Assembly: GCA_964229545.1 (NCBI GenBank)
Contig: CAXRDP010000004.1
Span: 1 to 44,394 of the forward strand
DNA from: UBA724 sp964229545
GTDB taxonomy: Bacteria > Bacteroidota > Bacteroidia > Flavobacteriales > Flavobacteriaceae
Direction: 5' to 3'
DNA length: 44,394 nucleotides
Within the stretch, counting starts at the first letter, position 1. Each line of letters opens with the position of its first letter. The position numbers were made by a program, and so were the translations under genes. A model generated the notes under the pieces. That model saw only the letters and a program-made list of their open reading frames with translations. It ran no database searches and was not told the DNA's origin. Shown piece after piece: positions 8,079-15,658 of the stretch.

Positions 8079-9094
8079 TGGACAACAAGGTTATCGATGA
8101 TGAGCTCTACGAGCATTTTTCTTTTACCGCAGATGCGGGACAAGCTCCATTGCGTGTAGATAAGTTTTTAATGAACCGCATTGAAAACGCCAGCAGAAAT
8201 AAAATTCAGCAAGCCGCCAAAGCAGGCAGCGTTCATGTCAATGGTATGGATGTAAAATCAAATTACAAGGTCAAAGGGGGTGATACGGTTCAGGTATTAT
8301 TTGCCCATCCGCCACACGAAAATCTGCTGGTAGGTGAGGACATTCCTTTATCTATTGTATACGAAGATGATGCGCTTATTGTGGTGGACAAACCCGCCGG
8401 ATTGGTGGTGCATCCCGGACATGGCAATTACAGCGGCACCTTGCTCAATGGACTCATCTATCATTTTGACAATCTGCCCACAAACCGAAACGAACGCCCA
8501 GGTTTGGTGCATCGGATAGACAAAGATACCAGTGGTCTGCTGGTCGTGGCCAAAACCGAACATGCAATGGCACATTTGGCCCAACAGTTTTTTGACAAAA
8601 CTTCCGAACGCAGTTATTTGGCTTTGGTGTGGGGCGATCCAGCAGACGATCATGGAACGATTGAAGGTCATTTGGGACGCGACCCCAAAAACAGACTTTT
8701 AATGGCTGTTTTTCCTGAAGGAGAGCAAGGGAAAGAAGCCGTTACGCACTATGAAGTGGTAGAGCGATTTGGATATGTTACTCTGGTGCGTTGTCGTTTG
8801 GAAACGGGTCGTACACACCAGATTCGTGCCCATATGAAATACCTTGGGCACCCGCTATTCAGCGACGAGCGCTATGGGGGAGATAAAATCCTGAAAGGCA
8901 CTACGTTTACCAAATACAAACAGTTTGTCGAAAACTGCTTTAAAATCCTACCACGTCAGGCACTTCATGCCCAAACTTTGGGGTTTGCACATCCTGAAAC
9001 GGGTAAGAAAATGCAGTTTCAATCAGAACTACCCGAAGATTTTCTAGCCGGAATCGAAAAATGGCGCCATTATGCCCGCCACCGCAACGATTGA
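8075..9094 (+). CDS. rluD: RluA-family 23S rRNA pseudouridine synthase (RluD-like)
   Basis: A 339-residue enzyme that isomerises uridines to pseudouridine in 23S rRNA. An N-terminal S4 RNA-binding domain (about 25-80) is followed by the catalytic domain with HRIDKDTSGLLVV at 147-158, where Asp149 is the catalytic aspartate, and the late RTHQIRAH motif. The length and the S4 domain point to the RluD/RluC type rather than RluA, but the exact uridine targets are inferred. It overlaps the PASTA gene by four bases, so the two are coupled. Confidence 0.9.
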   Translation: MMDNKVIDDELYEHFSFTADAGQAPLRVDKFLMNRIENASRNKIQQAAKAGSVHVNGMDVKSNYKVKGGDTVQVLFAHPPHENLLVGEDIPLSIVYEDDALIVVDKPAGLVVHPGHGNYSGTLLNGLIYHFDNLPTNRNERPGLVHRIDKDTSGLLVVAKTEHAMAHLAQQFFDKTSERSYLALVWGDPADDHGTIEGHLGRDPKNRLLMAVFPEGEQGKEAVTHYEVVERFGYVTLVRCRLETGRTHQIRAHMKYLGHPLFSDERYGGDKILKGTTFTKYKQFVENCFKILPRQALHAQTLGFAHPETGKKMQFQSELPEDFLAGIEKWRHYARHRND

Positions 9095-9133
9095 TGTCCT
9101 CAATAGTCGCATCAAAAGTTTGGATATGAGACA

Positions 9134-9165
9134 TTTGTCTATCCAAAAAAGCCTTTATATTTTTG
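9134..9165 (+). promoter_or_regulatory. yaaA promoter
   Basis: TTTG (9134-9137), 20 bases, then TATTTTTG (9158-9165): a good match to both Bacteroidota elements in the 87-bp gap after rluD. The start site would be near 9170, leaving a leader of about 12 bases. Confidence 0.7.
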
Positions 9166-9181
9166 GGTAAAACGCACGGAA

Positions 9182-9943
9182 ATGAAAATCTTGGTATCTC
9201 CCGCAAAATCACTCAATTATGAGCGCCCCTTGCCCCACGCGCATTGCAGTCAACCTGTTTTTGTTGATAAAGCCCAACAGCTCAACAAATCTTTACGGAT
9301 GAAAAAACCGGCTGAACTACAAAAACTCATGGGGATTTCTCAGAAATTGGCCGATCTGAATTGGACACGCAATCAGTCTTTTTCGGTCCCTTTCACAAGC
9401 GACAACGCCCGCCCTGCGGTCTATGCATTTGATGGCGACGTCTACAATGGTCTGGATGCCTACACCATTGATGAGAAAAATTGGGATACCCTCAACAGCA
9501 GCCTGCGTATTTTGTCAGGGCTTTATGGCATTCTCAAGCCTTTTGATCTGATGCAACCCTATCGTTTGGAAATGGGAACCTCTTTTGGGGCCAACGGAAG
9601 TAAAAACCTCTACGAATTTTGGAAATCTACCCTGACCAATCAACTCAATGAGGAGCTGCAACAAGATGAGATTGTAGTCAACTTGGCCAGTAAAGAATAC
9701 GCTTCCGCAGTAGACCTAAAGTCTTTAGACGCGCAGGTAATATCGCCTGTGTTTAAGGATTTTAAAAACGGAAAGCTCAAGATTATTTCCTTTTTTGCCA
9801 AAAAAGCCCGCGGACTTATGGCGCGCTATCTGATTGATAACAACGCCGAAACCACAGCCGACTTGCTGGGCTTTACGGCTGATGGCTATGCCTATAGTGC
9901 CGAACACACTACCGACCCAACTGCGCCGGTATTTATACGTTAA
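9182..9943 (+). CDS. yaaA: peroxide stress protein YaaA (DUF328/UPF0246)
   Basis: A 253-residue full-length member of the YaaA family, recognised by MKILVSPAKSLNYE at the start, the YAFDGDVYNGLDA segment (near 80-92), RILSGLYGILKPFDLMQPYRLEMG split over the middle, and NLASKEY further on. In E. coli YaaA is induced by OxyR and limits free iron damage during peroxide stress. It has its own promoter. Its stop codon overlaps the stop of the convergent THX gene. Confidence 0.93.
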   Translation: MKILVSPAKSLNYERPLPHAHCSQPVFVDKAQQLNKSLRMKKPAELQKLMGISQKLADLNWTRNQSFSVPFTSDNARPAVYAFDGDVYNGLDAYTIDEKNWDTLNSSLRILSGLYGILKPFDLMQPYRLEMGTSFGANGSKNLYEFWKSTLTNQLNEELQQDEIVVNLASKEYASAVDLKSLDAQVISPVFKDFKNGKLKIISFFAKKARGLMARYLIDNNAETTADLLGFTADGYAYSAEHTTDPTAPVFIR

Positions 9944-10035
9944 CGTTTCTTCTTTTTTTTGATGCGTGGTCTACGCACGCCAAAACTGCCGTTTACAATT
10001 TTTCCACGGCGTGTTTTTTTATCGCCTTTTCCCAT
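9940..10035 (-). CDS. 30S ribosomal protein THX (bTHX), 31 residues
   Basis: A very small, strongly basic protein starting MGKGDKKTRRGKIVNGS and ending in a run of Lys/Arg. This is the pattern of bTHX, the short peptide bound in the head of the 30S subunit in Thermus and Bacteroidota (MGKGDKKTRKGK... family start). The frame is 31 codons plus TAA with no overlap other than the shared stop region with yaaA (four bases). It is easily missed by gene callers because of its length. A TAAGTTTG box lies 40 bases upstream. Confidence 0.88.
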   Translation of the reverse strand: MGKGDKKTRRGKIVNGSFGVRRPRIKKKKKR

Positions 10036-10074
10036 GGTATAAGATTTGGTTGTTTAAAGGTATGAAATCCTAAA

Positions 10075-10082
10075 CAAACTTA
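10075..10082 (-). promoter_or_regulatory. -7 promoter box of the THX gene
   Basis: TAAGTTTG on the minus strand matches TAnnTTTG and lies 39 bases before the THX ATG. A -33 TTG at ordinary spacing is not seen, so the call is tentative. Confidence 0.4.
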
Positions 10083-10117
10083 AAATTGTACCCAATGGTT
10101 GTTTATAATAAAATAAA

Positions 10118-10148
10118 TTTGTAAAACATAGTATTTTCGCTATGTTTG
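10118..10148 (+). promoter_or_regulatory. hicAB promoter
   Basis: TTTG (10118-10121), exactly 19 bases, then TATGTTTG (10141-10148) is a full match to the Bacteroidota consensus. The start site would be near 10153, with a leader of about 20 bases before hicA. Confidence 0.75.
10124..10147 (+). promoter_or_regulatory. inverted repeat in the hicAB promoter, candidate HicB operator
   Basis: AAACATAG (10124-10131) and CTATGTTT (10140-10147) form a perfect 8-bp inverted repeat around an 8-bp spacer. It fills the space between the -33 and -7 boxes, and its right arm covers most of the -7 box. The HicB here carries a helix-turn-helix, so binding to this repeat would repress the promoter. That role is inferred. 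Confidence 0.6.
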
Positions 10149-10173
10149 TAATGTCGCTCCAAATATATCAACC

Positions 10174-10368
10174 ATGAAAGTTCGCACCATCTTAAAAATG
10201 TTACATATAGATGGTTGGGTGCAAGTTCGTCAGCGTGGTAGCCATCGTCAGTTCAAGCACCCTGTCAAAAAAGGAACCGTAACAGTGGCAGCCAAGCCGA
10301 GTGATGATTTGGCACCATTTATAGAAAAAAGCATACTGCGACAAGCGCATATAAAAAAAGAGAAGTGA
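10174..10368 (+). CDS. hicA: type II toxin HicA (mRNA interferase)
   Basis: A 64-residue toxin with the double-stranded-RNA-binding-like HicA fold. The typical core is G22-S23-H24 followed by RQFKHP (25-30) and GTVTVAAKPSDDLAP; His24 is the expected catalytic residue for RNA cleavage. HicA toxins cleave mRNA when free of HicB. The stop TGA overlaps the hicB start (TGATG), as usual for toxin-first HicAB pairs. Length and motif agree well with the family. Confidence 0.9.
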   Translation: MKVRTILKMLHIDGWVQVRQRGSHRQFKHPVKKGTVTVAAKPSDDLAPFIEKSILRQAHIKKEK

Positions 10369-10766
10369 TGAAAAAAATTGTATTTAAAATCGGTCAGACA
10401 GCAACTAATTATTCTGCCTTGTATGAGGACCCCAAAGGAGTTGTGGCAGTAACAGGAGATTCTCTTGAAGCCCTAAAAACAGAGGCGTTTTCTGCTCTTA
10501 AATTTCATTTTGAAGGCTTGGACAAGCAACCCTCTTGGTTTAAGAAAAACTGGGAGATTTCATTCGCTTTTGAAACCCAAGATCTTTTGCGTTATTACAA
10601 CCAGATATTTACACGTGCTGCCTTGAGCAAACTTACAGGAATTAACGAAAAACAGTTGGGTCACTACCTACAAGGAGTACACAAACCTCGTGCTGATAAA
10701 GCCAAAAAAATCGAAGCCGCTTTACACAAATTGGGAAAAGAGCTTCAGGCTGTTGAGTTGGTTTGA
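10368..10766 (+). CDS. hicB: type II antitoxin HicB with C-terminal HTH
   Basis: A 132-residue antitoxin. The N-terminal 60 or so residues (KIVFKIGQTATNYSALYED, then VAVTGDSLEALKTEA) form the partly degraded RNase H-like HicB domain that neutralises HicA. Residues about 84-126 are a helix-turn-helix of Xre/Cro type (LSKLTGINEKQLGHYLQG) that should bind the operator repeat upstream. The start is taken at ATG 10368; GTG 10365, directly before, is possible and adds one residue. The stop is only six bases from the convergent trpA stop with no visible terminator between them. Confidence 0.88.
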   Translation: MKKIVFKIGQTATNYSALYEDPKGVVAVTGDSLEALKTEAFSALKFHFEGLDKQPSWFKKNWEISFAFETQDLLRYYNQIFTRAALSKLTGINEKQLGHYLQGVHKPRADKAKKIEAALHKLGKELQAVELV

Positions 10767-10772
10767 AAAAAG

Positions 10773-11534
10773 TTAACGAATTTGACTTACAAAATCTGCA
10801 ACCCCGCCTGTGCCATTGTTTTTAAGATGCTTGATAAAAGCCGAACCTATGATGGCGCCTTTACTGTGAGCGACAGCGGCCTGATAAGTGGTTGCGTTGC
10901 TGATTCCAAAGCCTACCAATAGCTCAGATTGCAGTCCCATAGCCGATATGCGTTTGAAATAGGCCTCTTGGGCATTGCCAAAACTACTTTGCGCACCTGT
11001 TGTGGCCGCGCTACTGACCATATAAATAAAGCCTTCTGACACCTTATCGATATAGCGGATGCGGGCATCAGGGGTTTGTGGTGTGATCAAAAACATATTC
11101 ATCAATCCGTATTGCTGAAAGGTGGCTCGGTATTGTTCGTGATACACGTCCACAGGAAGGTCAGGGACAATCAAACCATCTATGCCTACCTCTTGGCAAC
11201 GCTGACAAAAACGCTCCACTCCATATTGCATCATGGGATTGAAATATCCCATCACAATCAGTGGGATATGAATTTTGTCACGAACCCCTTCCAATTGAGA
11301 GAATAGCTTATCGGTTGTCATGCCATTGCGTAGGGCTTGGGTAGAACTCTCTTGTATGGTGGGTCCGTCGGCCAAAGGGTCAGAAAATGGCAGTCCCAAT
11401 TCGATCATGTCGACCCCTGCGTCTTGGAGTTGTTTGAGGACAGGGATGGTGTCTTCCAAGTTTGGGAATCCGGCCGTAAAGTATATGGACAAAAGCTTGC
11501 TTTCTTTTGCCAAGGTTTTTGTGATTCTGTTCAT
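10773..11534 (-). CDS. trpA: tryptophan synthase alpha chain
   Basis: A 253-residue TIM-barrel subunit that cleaves indole-3-glycerol phosphate to indole and glyceraldehyde 3-phosphate; indole is channelled to TrpB. The catalytic pair is visible as Glu45 (DMIELGLPF) and Asp56 (SDPLADGP). It is the last gene of the operon; its ATG overlaps the trpB stop by one base (TAATG), as expected for stoichiometric alpha-beta synthesis. Length is normal. Confidence 0.97.
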   Translation of the reverse strand: MNRITKTLAKESKLLSIYFTAGFPNLEDTIPVLKQLQDAGVDMIELGLPFSDPLADGPTIQESSTQALRNGMTTDKLFSQLEGVRDKIHIPLIVMGYFNPMMQYGVERFCQRCQEVGIDGLIVPDLPVDVYHEQYRATFQQYGLMNMFLITPQTPDARIRYIDKVSEGFIYMVSSAATTGAQSSFGNAQEAYFKRISAMGLQSELLVGFGISNATTYQAAVAHSKGAIIGSAFIKHLKNNGTGGVADFVSQIR

Positions 11535-12715
11535 TACAACTTAAAATAATCTATATAAGTAGCCAGGTCTTTATCGCCTCGCCCGGAACAATTAAACAAT
11601 ACGATTTCGTCTTTTCCAAAAGTCCGCTCATCCAATACGGCAAAAGCATGCGCGGTCTCTATGGCTGGTATGATGCCCTCCATCTGTGACAAGGTCAATC
11701 CCCAGTCCATAGCTTCCTGGTCTGGAATAGACACAAACTCGGCACGCTTACTGCGATACAAATGTGCGTGCATGGGGCCAACACCCGGATAGTCGAGTCC
11801 GGCAGAGATAGAATAGGGCTCTGTGATTTGCCCATCTTCCGTTTGCATCAACAAGGTTTTGCTCCCATGTATGATACCTTCTTTTCCCAAAGCAGAGGTT
11901 GCTGCACTTTCTCCAGAGTCGATGCCTTTTCCAGCGGCTTCTACAGCGATAATATTGACACGCTTGTCATCCAAATAATGATAATAAAGTCCGGCCGCAT
12001 TGCTGCCTCCGCCAACACATGCCACCACGTGGTCGGGGTAGTCGCGCCCTTCAACTTCCAACAATTGGCTTTTGCATTCTTCGCTAATGACCGCTTGAAA
12101 GCGAGCCACCATATCGGGATAGGGGTGCGGTCCTACCACAGACCCGATGATATAGTGGGTGTCCACAGGGTTGTTGATCCAATCACGGATGGCCTCATTG
12201 GTCGCATCTTTAAGGGTTTTGCTACCCGATTGTGCGGGTCGTACTTCTGCGCCCAACATTTTCATGCGCGCCACATTGGGTGCTTGTCGCTCAATGTCCA
12301 ATTCGCCCATATAAACCACACACTGAATGCCCATCAAAGCACAAACTGTGGCCGTAGCTACTCCGTGTTGCCCGGCCCCAGTTTCGGCAATGATGCGGTT
12401 TTTTCCCAAACGCTTGGCCAATAAAATTTGCCCTATGGTATTGTTGATTTTGTGAGCGCCCGTATGGCACAAATCCTCACGCTTCAGATAAATTTTGGTA
12501 TTGTACTTTTCAGAGAGGCGCTCCGCAAAATAGAGTGGGGTGGGACGGCCTACATAATCCCGCAAAAGCGCATCGAATTCTTTCTTAAAACCATCATCGG
12601 CCGTAATCGTTAAGTAGTTTTGGCGCAATTCTTCCACATTGGGATACAGCATTTCGGGAATGAAGGCACCACCAAAGTCGCCATAATATCCTTTTTCATT
12701 TACATGATAACTCAT
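11534..12715 (-). CDS. trpB: tryptophan synthase beta chain
   Basis: A 393-residue PLP enzyme that condenses indole and serine to tryptophan. The PLP lysine is Lys89 in HTGAHKINN, with the phosphate-binding CVGGGSNAAG loop and the C-terminal LFNCSGRGDKD segment intact. It belongs to the ordinary trpB1 group, consistent with a partner trpA. It overlaps trpF by four bases (ATGA) and trpA by one. Confidence 0.98.
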   Translation of the reverse strand: MSYHVNEKGYYGDFGGAFIPEMLYPNVEELRQNYLTITADDGFKKEFDALLRDYVGRPTPLYFAERLSEKYNTKIYLKREDLCHTGAHKINNTIGQILLAKRLGKNRIIAETGAGQHGVATATVCALMGIQCVVYMGELDIERQAPNVARMKMLGAEVRPAQSGSKTLKDATNEAIRDWINNPVDTHYIIGSVVGPHPYPDMVARFQAVISEECKSQLLEVEGRDYPDHVVACVGGGSNAAGLYYHYLDDKRVNIIAVEAAGKGIDSGESAATSALGKEGIIHGSKTLLMQTEDGQITEPYSISAGLDYPGVGPMHAHLYRSKRAEFVSIPDQEAMDWGLTLSQMEGIIPAIETAHAFAVLDERTFGKDEIVLFNCSGRGDKDLATYIDYFKL

Positions 12716-13323
12716 AATGCTAATTTTTCTTTAAACAATTCTATTTTATTCATGTCTTTTAGTCCGGGAGCCAACTCAAACTTGCTGTTGATGTCCAATG
12801 CGTGGATTGGCAAACTGCTGTGGCGAATTTCGGCAATCTTTTCAACACTTTCCAAACCGATGCCACCACTTAAGAAAAACGGATGGTTCAGCGTGTATTT
12901 TTCTAATATGTGCCAGTCAAAAGTGGTTCCGTTGCCTCCTGGCAAAGGGCCTTGGGTATCAAACAAAAAATAATGACAATGTGCCTGATAGTCGTTTAGG
13001 TTGGAAAAATAAAACTCGGGTCCCACACGAAAAGCTTTTATGACTTGTGTTTGCCCAAAAAGTGATTGACAAAACTCGGGTGTTTCAGCACCGTGCAATT
13101 GAACGGCTTGCAAATCGTGCGATAAAATGGCGCTTTGAATCTCTTCCAAAGTGGCGTCAACGAAAACACCTACTTTTTGAATGTGTTTGGGAATATTTTT
13201 TGGGACATGACTACAGTAGCGCTTGGAGGGTTTCCAAAAGATAAAGCCGATATAGTCGGGACTTAGTGCGGATAAATCCCCGATGTTTCGCGCCTCGCGC
13301 ATGCCACAAACCTTGAGTTTCAT
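12712..13323 (-). CDS. trpF: phosphoribosylanthranilate isomerase
   Basis: A 203-residue TIM-barrel enzyme that isomerises N-(5'-phosphoribosyl)anthranilate to the carboxyphenylaminodeoxyribulose phosphate. The N-terminal KVCGMR (3-8) holds the catalytic cysteine, and the DTQGPLPGGNGTTFDW and FLSGGIG segments form the phosphate-binding part. It is separate from trpC, not fused as in E. coli. Start and stop overlap the trpC stop and trpB start by four bases each. Confidence 0.97.
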   Translation of the reverse strand: MKLKVCGMREARNIGDLSALSPDYIGFIFWKPSKRYCSHVPKNIPKHIQKVGVFVDATLEEIQSAILSHDLQAVQLHGAETPEFCQSLFGQTQVIKAFRVGPEFYFSNLNDYQAHCHYFLFDTQGPLPGGNGTTFDWHILEKYTLNHPFFLSGGIGLESVEKIAEIRHSSLPIHALDINSKFELAPGLKDMNKIELFKEKLAL

Positions 13324-14105
13324 CGTGACAACGCATTTATAAAATCCGCGGCAGCTTTGCCGGGATTTTCGGTTTTCATAAAATGTTCACCCATCAAAAA
13401 AGCTTGATAACCAAAATCTTGAAGCTCACGAACAGCAGCGGGATTTCCGATGCCGCTCTCGGACACTTTTACAAATTCATCGGGAATATGAGCTGCCAAA
13501 TTTTTGCTCGTGTCAAGACTCACTTCAAAACGGGTAAGGTCTCTGTTGTTTACGCCCAACAAATTGAGCGAGGGCATCAACGACTTGTCGAGTTCTTCAC
13601 GGTTGTGTACTTCTAGCAATACTTCCAGTCCTAGGGATTGTGCAAATGTAGAAAGCTGTTTGATTTCTGCTCTTTCCAAACAAGCGGCAATCAGCAAAAT
13701 GGCATCTGCCCCGTAGGCTTTGGCTTCTAAAATCTGGTAGCTATCTACAATGAACTCTTTGCGCAGGAGTGGCAATTCGCAGGCAGCACGTGCCAATAGC
13801 AAATCATCTATAGAACCTCCAAAATACTGGGTGTTGGTCAAGACTGACATGCCTGAAACTCCTGCATTTTGATAGCCTTGTGCAACATCGGTCAGTCGCA
13901 AACCAAAATTGATGTTCGGCTTGGAAGGCGAACGCCGTTTGTGTTCTGCAATGATGCCTGTGGATGATTTTCGAATAGACTGGCTCAATGACAACGTCCG
14001 CCGTTCAAAAAGTGGCATGGCCTCCAAGTCAGATGTTGACACCAACTCCTTTTTGTAACAGAGGTCTTTTCGTATGTCAGCGACGATTTTCTCAAGTATG
14101 TTCAT
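13320..14105 (-). CDS. trpC: indole-3-glycerol phosphate synthase
   Basis: A 261-residue enzyme that closes the indole ring. The signature IIAEHKRRSPSKP (near 51-63) contains the essential lysine; LLIAACL and LLGVNNRDL follow. The start is taken at ATG 14105, giving a TGATG overlap with the trpD stop; a GTG one codon upstream is also possible. It is followed by trpF with a four-base overlap. Confidence 0.97.
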   Translation of the reverse strand: MNILEKIVADIRKDLCYKKELVSTSDLEAMPLFERRTLSLSQSIRKSSTGIIAEHKRRSPSKPNINFGLRLTDVAQGYQNAGVSGMSVLTNTQYFGGSIDDLLLARAACELPLLRKEFIVDSYQILEAKAYGADAILLIAACLERAEIKQLSTFAQSLGLEVLLEVHNREELDKSLMPSLNLLGVNNRDLTRFEVSLDTSKNLAAHIPDEFVKVSESGIGNPAAVRELQDFGYQAFLMGEHFMKTENPGKAAADFINALSR

Positions 14106-15096
14106 CACGCGCTGAGTTTTTGAAGGGTTTGCAAGGCCGACAAAGCATGTCCTGAATCCAAAGATTCTTCAGCGGCGGCAAAGCCGTCTTGCAAAGAAAT
14201 TTCTTTGGCAGTAGAGATGGCCACCGCTGCGTTGGCGCATACCACTTGTCGCTGTGCTAGGGTACTCTGACCCGAAAGCACATTCATGAAAATTTGCGCA
14301 GCATCCTCCACGGATTCCCCACCACCAATATCCGTGGCTTGTAGCGGTGTCAACCCAAAAGTCTTTGCATCGACCAAAAATGTACCGTTATTAGAGGCTA
14401 CTTTGGCTTCGCCAGTCAGGGAAATTTCGTCATAGCCATCGAGTGCATGAATGATGCTGTAGCGTTGTTCGGTTTCTTCCAACAGGTAACTGTAGATGCG
14501 CAACAGTTCAAGGTTGAACACCCCTACCATTTGTTGTTTTGGAAAGGCGGGGTTGACTAAGGGGCCCAGCATATTGAAAAAGGTTTTCAGTCCCAGTTCA
14601 CGCCGTACGGGGGCCACATGTTTCATGGCAGGGTGGAAAAGGGGTGCGTGTAGAATACAGATACCCGCTTGGTCGATGGATTGCTCCAAAAATACAGCGT
14701 CGTTGGAGAATTTGACACCCAAATGTTCCATCACATTGCTCGACCCGCAAGAGGAAGAAACACCATAATTGCCATGCTTGGCGACCTTTACTCCGGCACC
14801 TGCAGTAACAAATGATGCCAAGGTAGAGATGTTAAAAGTGTCCTTGCCGTCACCACCCGTTCCGCAAAGGTCAATGGGGTTGTAGGCACTCAGGTCTATG
14901 GCCACACACAAATCTAAAAGCGCCGACCGAAAACCTGACAATTCCTCGACAGTAACCGTTCGCATCATAAATGTGGTCAAAAAGCAGCGATTTGATGGCT
15001 GTTGCATTGCCCTTGTCCGATATCCATCAACACAGCTTTGGCTTCCGCTTGGGTCAGGGTTTCGTATTGGATCAGTTTTTCTAAGACAGCTTTCAT
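14105..15096 (-). pseudogene. trpD: anthranilate phosphoribosyltransferase, broken by a one-base frameshift
   Basis: TrpD transfers phosphoribose from PRPP to anthranilate. The N-terminus starts at ATG 15096 (MKAVLEKLIQYETLTQAEA), one base after the trpG stop, and reads to ...HQIAAF followed by TGA. The rest, beginning LTTFMMRTVTVEELSGF, is in another frame and runs to 14105; it carries the intact GTGGDGKDTFN phosphate loop and GNYGVSS. Adding one T to the T5 run (A5 on the plus strand, 14979-14983) would restore QIAAFLTTFMM and a 330-residue protein of usual length. The change is in a homopolymer, so a sequencing error, a real mutation, or slippage are all possible. A downstream ATG could yield only a truncated form. 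Confidence 0.85.
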
Positions 15097-15097
15097 A

Positions 15098-15658
15098 CTA
15101 CAGCTTTAACCAGTTGTTTAACAATTGTTTTCCGTTGGGGCTGAGGATAGATTCTGGATGAAATTGAACGCCATATAAGTCATAGGTCTTGTGCCGCATG
15201 GCCATTACTTGACCGTTGCTTTCTTGAGCCAGCAGTACCAAGTCTTCGGGCAAGGGTACTTGGACTACCCACGAATGGTAGCGCCCTACTTCAAAAGATT
15301 TACCCAGCCCTTCAAAGAGTGGATCTTCTTGAACAACTTCCACAGGCGTTGCCACCCCATGATATACTTTGTCAAGGTTGGCCAATGTGCCGCCAAAAAC
15401 TTCCCCTATGGCCTGATGCCCCAAACAGACGCCCAATATGGGTTTGGTCTTGGCGTATGCTTCAATAATGGGTTTGAGCAAACCTGCCTCGTCGGGAATT
15501 CCTGGCCCAGGTGACAACACAATTTTGTCAAAAGGTTCGATATCCTCCAGTTGTAGTTGGTCGTTGCGTTTGACGGTGACTGTACAGCCCAAGTCCTCAA
15601 GGTAATGCACCAAGTTGTAGGTAAAGGAGTCGTAGTTGTCAATGACGATTACTTTCAT
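15098..15658 (-). CDS. trpG: anthranilate synthase component II (glutamine amidotransferase)
   Basis: A 186-residue class I glutamine amidotransferase subunit that supplies ammonia to TrpE. Catalytic Cys78 lies in GVCLGHQ, and the His/Glu pair is in GVQFHPES near the C-terminus. The LSPGPGIPDEAG oxyanion-hole segment is present. It may also serve folate synthesis as PabA; the position inside the trp operon favours TrpG. The ATG overlaps the trpE stop (ATGA). Confidence 0.96.
   Translation of the reverse strand: MKVIVIDNYDSFTYNLVHYLEDLGCTVTVKRNDQLQLEDIEPFDKIVLSPGPGIPDEAGLLKPIIEAYAKTKPILGVCLGHQAIGEVFGGTLANLDKVYHGVATPVEVVQEDPLFEGLGKSFEVGRYHSWVVQVPLPEDLVLLAQESNGQVMAMRHKTYDLYGVQFHPESILSPNGKQLLNNWLKL

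Noticed and set aside
11762..12424. 220-codon plus-strand open frame opposite trpB
   Set aside because: Antisense to fully conserved trpB; no recognisable domain and rich in His, Cys and Ser as shadow frames are.
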